In this document: positions 5,677 through 8,048 of the stretch, one piece after another
Position numbering within the stretch: position 1 is the stretch's first letter
Layout of the letters: the number at the start of each line of letters is the position of its first letter
Origin: JAICKN01 sp036489565
GTDB taxonomy: Bacteria > Acidobacteriota > Terriglobia > Terriglobales > Acidobacteriaceae
DNA: 8,048 nucleotides
Direction of reading: 5' to 3'
NCBI GenBank assembly: GCA_036489565.1
Contig: DASXFN010000064.1
Location: 1-8,048 of the forward strand
The notes under the pieces: generated by a model
What the model was told of the DNA's origin: nothing
The model's input: only the letters and a program-made list of their open reading frames with translations
Database searches by the model: none
Made by a program: the position numbers and the translations under genes

Positions 5677-8048
5677 ATGAGCGGAAAAATCAAATTGCCG
5701 CGCCGTGACTTTCTGAAACAAGCGGCGGGCGTAATCGGTGCAGCCACCCAGTCGGGCCACTGGACCGAAGTCGCGCAGGCGCAGGCGACTTCGGCTCGCA
5801 ACATCGGCACAGACTACTCGCTCGGTGAGACCGACATTTCCTACCCTCGCGTGTTTGAGGGCCGCCAACTCAAGATGATTTCGTTTCCGCTGGGCGGCGT
5901 CGCTGCCGGTAGCCTGGGCCTGGGAGGCCGAGGACAACTGCGCGATTGGGAAATCTTCAATCGACCCAATCAGGGAGGCTCGCCCGCATACGCGTTTCCT
6001 GCAATCTGGATTCAGTCCGGCAACTCCAAACCGATCGCCCATGTGCTTGAATCGCGCATTCTTCCGCCGTATCAGGGAGACTCCGGGCTGGGCTCGAACA
6101 ATGCTCCGGGACTGAGCCGGCTGCAAGGAGCAAAATTTAAGGGGGAATATCCGCTCGCGCACATTCAATTTGAAGATCGCCGGCTCCCGGTGAAGGTGGA
6201 ACTCGAAGCGTTCTCTCCTTTCATTCCGCACAATCCTGATGACTCCGGACTACCTGTCGCAGTCCTGCGCTACCGTGTGACAAATCCAGGAATGACAGCA
6301 GTCAAAGTTGGCATCGCCTTCTCGATCGATAATCCTGTGGCAGCCAACCCCTCGAAAAGCAGTCCGTTTTTGAAATCGGATACGCGCCTGAATGAATATC
6401 GCACCGGTCAACAATTAGCAGGCCTGCTGATGAGCAATCCATCCTTGCCGTCCGACGATCCGATGCACGGCAGTTTTGTTCTGGCGGCCATGCCCGACGA
6501 GAAGACGAACGTGACGCATTGGCGCGGATGGCCGAAAGAGGCGTGGTGGACCGCGCCCTTGTTGTATTGGGATGAATTTTCGAAGCACGGCCAGTTGGGC
6601 ACCGAACCCAACCCGCGCAATGCTGTGGGCTCACTCTGCCAACAAACGACGATTCCTCCTGGTCAGTCCGGCAGCATAACGTTTCTGTTGGCCTGGCACT
6701 TTCCAAATCGCACGCCAGACTGGTGCGGATGGTCGGCGCCTTCCGGAAAAGGAAACACGATTATTGGCAATTATTACGCCACTCGTTTTAAAGATGCGTG
6801 GCAAGCCGCGCAATACACCGCTACCCACTTGCCGCGGTTGGAAAAAAGCACCCGCGCTTTTGCCGATGCGTTCCGGGAGAGCACTGTACCCGATGTCGTG
6901 AAGGAGGCCGCCAGTGCAAACCTATCCACCCTGGCCTCGACTACATGCTTCCGCACGGCCGATGGTGAGTTTCACGGTTTTGAAGGCAGCAACGACTCTA
7001 TCGGTTGTTGCTTCGGAAATTGCACACACGTGTGGAACTACGAGACAGCCACCCAGTTTCTTTTCCCGTCGTTCGCACGATCGCTGCGCAATGTTTCGTT
7101 CGGCTACTCTGAGGATGACGCCGGCGGCATTCGCGCGCGGCAGTTGCTTCCGGAAGGACTTCCGCGTTTTCCCTTGGTCGCGGCGGACGGACAGATGGGT
7201 CAGATCATGCACGCCTATCTAGGTTGGCGATTATCCGGTGACAATGTATGGCTTCAGACCGCGTGGCCGAAAATTAAACAGTCGATTGCTTTCGCATGGG
7301 AGCCAAATGGATGGGACCCGGATAAGTCCGGCGTGCTGACAGGCGTTCAGCACAATACCTACGACGTCGAGTTTTATGGCCCAAATCCTTTGTGCGGAAT
7401 TTACTATCTGGGGGCATTGCGCGCCGGGGAAGAGATGGCGCGCGCCGTGGGCGACACGTCATCCGCAGCGGAATATCGCAGGATTTTCGACAAGGGTAGC
7501 CCGTGGATCGATGCTCACCTGTTCAACGACGAATTCTACATACAGCAAATTCGCGGTCTGCCCGCAAGCAAGATTGCTCCACATTTGCGCGGCGGCATGG
7601 GTACGGAAGAAACGGAAGACCCACAATATCAGGTTGGAAAGGGCTGCCTGATCGACCAACTGCTCGGCCAATACCTGGCCCATGTAACCAACCTGGGCCC
7701 ATTGGTTTCGCCGGCAAATGTGCAAACAACCCTTCGATCCATTTACGCCTACAACTACAAACGCACGCTGGTGGATCATGACAATGTGGAACGGACATTT
7801 GCGCTGAACAATGAAGCTGCCATGGTCATCTGCGACTATGGCAAAGCGCCACGTCCGCGAATACCGTTCCCATATTTCGCTGAAGTAATGACAGGATTTG
7901 AACATGCAACAGCCGCATTGATGATTTATTCCGGAATGGTAGAGGAAGGAATTGAATGCATCCATAATGTCCGCGCCAGGTACGATGGCGAAAAACGAAG
8001 CCCGTGGGATGAAGCGGAGTGCGGCCACCACTACGCGCGTGCCATGGC
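5677..8048 (+). CDS. Tat-exported GH116-type (DUF608) glycosidase, 3' end beyond window
   Basis: The frame is open for 790 full codons to the window edge. The N-terminus carries a twin-arginine signal (LPRRDFLKQAAG, R9 R10) with probable cleavage at AQA|QA near residue 35. The N-terminal beta-sandwich starts at FPLGGVAAGSLGLGGRGQLRDWEIFNRP (residues 70-97), the hallmark GH116 entry motif. The (alpha/alpha)6 barrel follows: GFEGSNDS with E436 as likely nucleophile, GNCTHVWNYETA, then VLTGVQHNTYDVEFYGPNPLCG with D563 as likely acid/base, and the closing YFAEVMTGFEHATAALM, RSPWDEAECGHHYARAM. The E436-D563 separation of 127 equals that recalled for the Sulfolobus enzyme SSO1353 (E335/D462). GH116 enzymes are retaining beta-glucosidases, beta-xylosidases and related enzymes, and a GH116 exo-beta-D-arabinofuranosidase has been reported. 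With GH172 across the promoter region, it likely trims the same glycan outside the cytoplasm. Family assignment is strong; substrate is open. Confidence 0.92.
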   Translation, partial: MSGKIKLPRRDFLKQAAGVIGAATQSGHWTEVAQAQATSARNIGTDYSLGETDISYPRVFEGRQLKMISFPLGGVAAGSLGLGGRGQLRDWEIFNRPNQGGSPAYAFPAIWIQSGNSKPIAHVLESRILPPYQGDSGLGSNNAPGLSRLQGAKFKGEYPLAHIQFEDRRLPVKVELEAFSPFIPHNPDDSGLPVAVLRYRVTNPGMTAVKVGIAFSIDNPVAANPSKSSPFLKSDTRLNEYRTGQQLAGLLMSNPSLPSDDPMHGSFVLAAMPDEKTNVTHWRGWPKEAWWTAPLLYWDEFSKHGQLGTEPNPRNAVGSLCQQTTIPPGQSGSITFLLAWHFPNRTPDWCGWSAPSGKGNTIIGNYYATRFKDAWQAAQYTATHLPRLEKSTRAFADAFRESTVPDVVKEAASANLSTLASTTCFRTADGEFHGFEGSNDSIGCCFGNCTHVWNYETATQFLFPSFARSLRNVSFGYSEDDAGGIRARQLLPEGLPRFPLVAADGQMGQIMHAYLGWRLSGDNVWLQTAWPKIKQSIAFAWEPNGWDPDKSGVLTGVQHNTYDVEFYGPNPLCGIYYLGALRAGEEMARAVGDTSSAAEYRRIFDKGSPWIDAHLFNDEFYIQQIRGLPASKIAPHLRGGMGTEETEDPQYQVGKGCLIDQLLGQYLAHVTNLGPLVSPANVQTTLRSIYAYNYKRTLVDHDNVERTFALNNEAAMVICDYGKAPRPRIPFPYFAEVMTGFEHATAALMIYSGMVEEGIECIHNVRARYDGEKRSPWDEAECGHHYARAM

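Noticed and set aside
5604..5708. Small ATG frame (about 34 codons) in the gap between the mutarotase-like and GH116 genes
   Set aside because: No ribosome site, overlaps the GH116 start in another frame, and the peptide has no recognisable feature.
7459..8031. 190-codon minus-strand frame opposite the GH116 gene
   Set aside because: The plus strand carries clear GH116 motifs throughout this stretch; the antisense frame is a shadow of its codon pattern.

Overview
The window is a divergently transcribed glycan-utilisation locus, most likely from the Acidobacteriota. That inference rests on the very large Oar-type TonB-dependent receptor with an N-terminal carboxypeptidase-regulatory-like domain, the exported proteins cut just before a Gln (LRA|Q, LHA|Q), and the glycoside hydrolase set. 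No rRNA or other taxonomic marker is present, so the assignment is by style only.

Layout. On the minus strand a promoter (TTGACA, 18 nt, TATAAA) at 4778-4807 drives a TonB-dependent outer-membrane receptor (GTG start at 4696, stop at 1154). After 52 nt comes a secreted glycoside hydrolase of family GH172 (DUF2961), which starts at 1101 and runs off the left edge. On the plus strand, across a 211-nt divergent intergenic region, lie a small exported protein resembling RbsD/FucU sugar mutarotases (5019-5588) and, 88 nt later, a Tat-exported GH116-type glycosidase (DUF608) that starts at 5677 and runs off the right edge. Both end genes are open to the window boundary. The intergenic region holds an 18-nt inverted repeat and a repeated ATGAA motif, both possible operators.

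How the parts could work together (inference): the receptor imports or binds an oligosaccharide, GH172 and GH116 cleave terminal residues outside the cytoplasm, and the exported mutarotase interconverts ring or anomeric forms of the released sugar. GH172 is known to act on furanosides (fructofuranosides and alpha-D-arabinofuranosides), and GH116, otherwise mainly a beta-glucosidase/beta-xylosidase family, has a reported exo-beta-D-arabinofuranosidase member. A D-arabinan or other furanoside substrate is therefore an attractive, unproven reading. An exported pyranase/mutarotase is the most unusual element and fits a furanose product. No SusD-like partner, transporter, regulator, mobile element, CRISPR array, tRNA or rRNA was seen.
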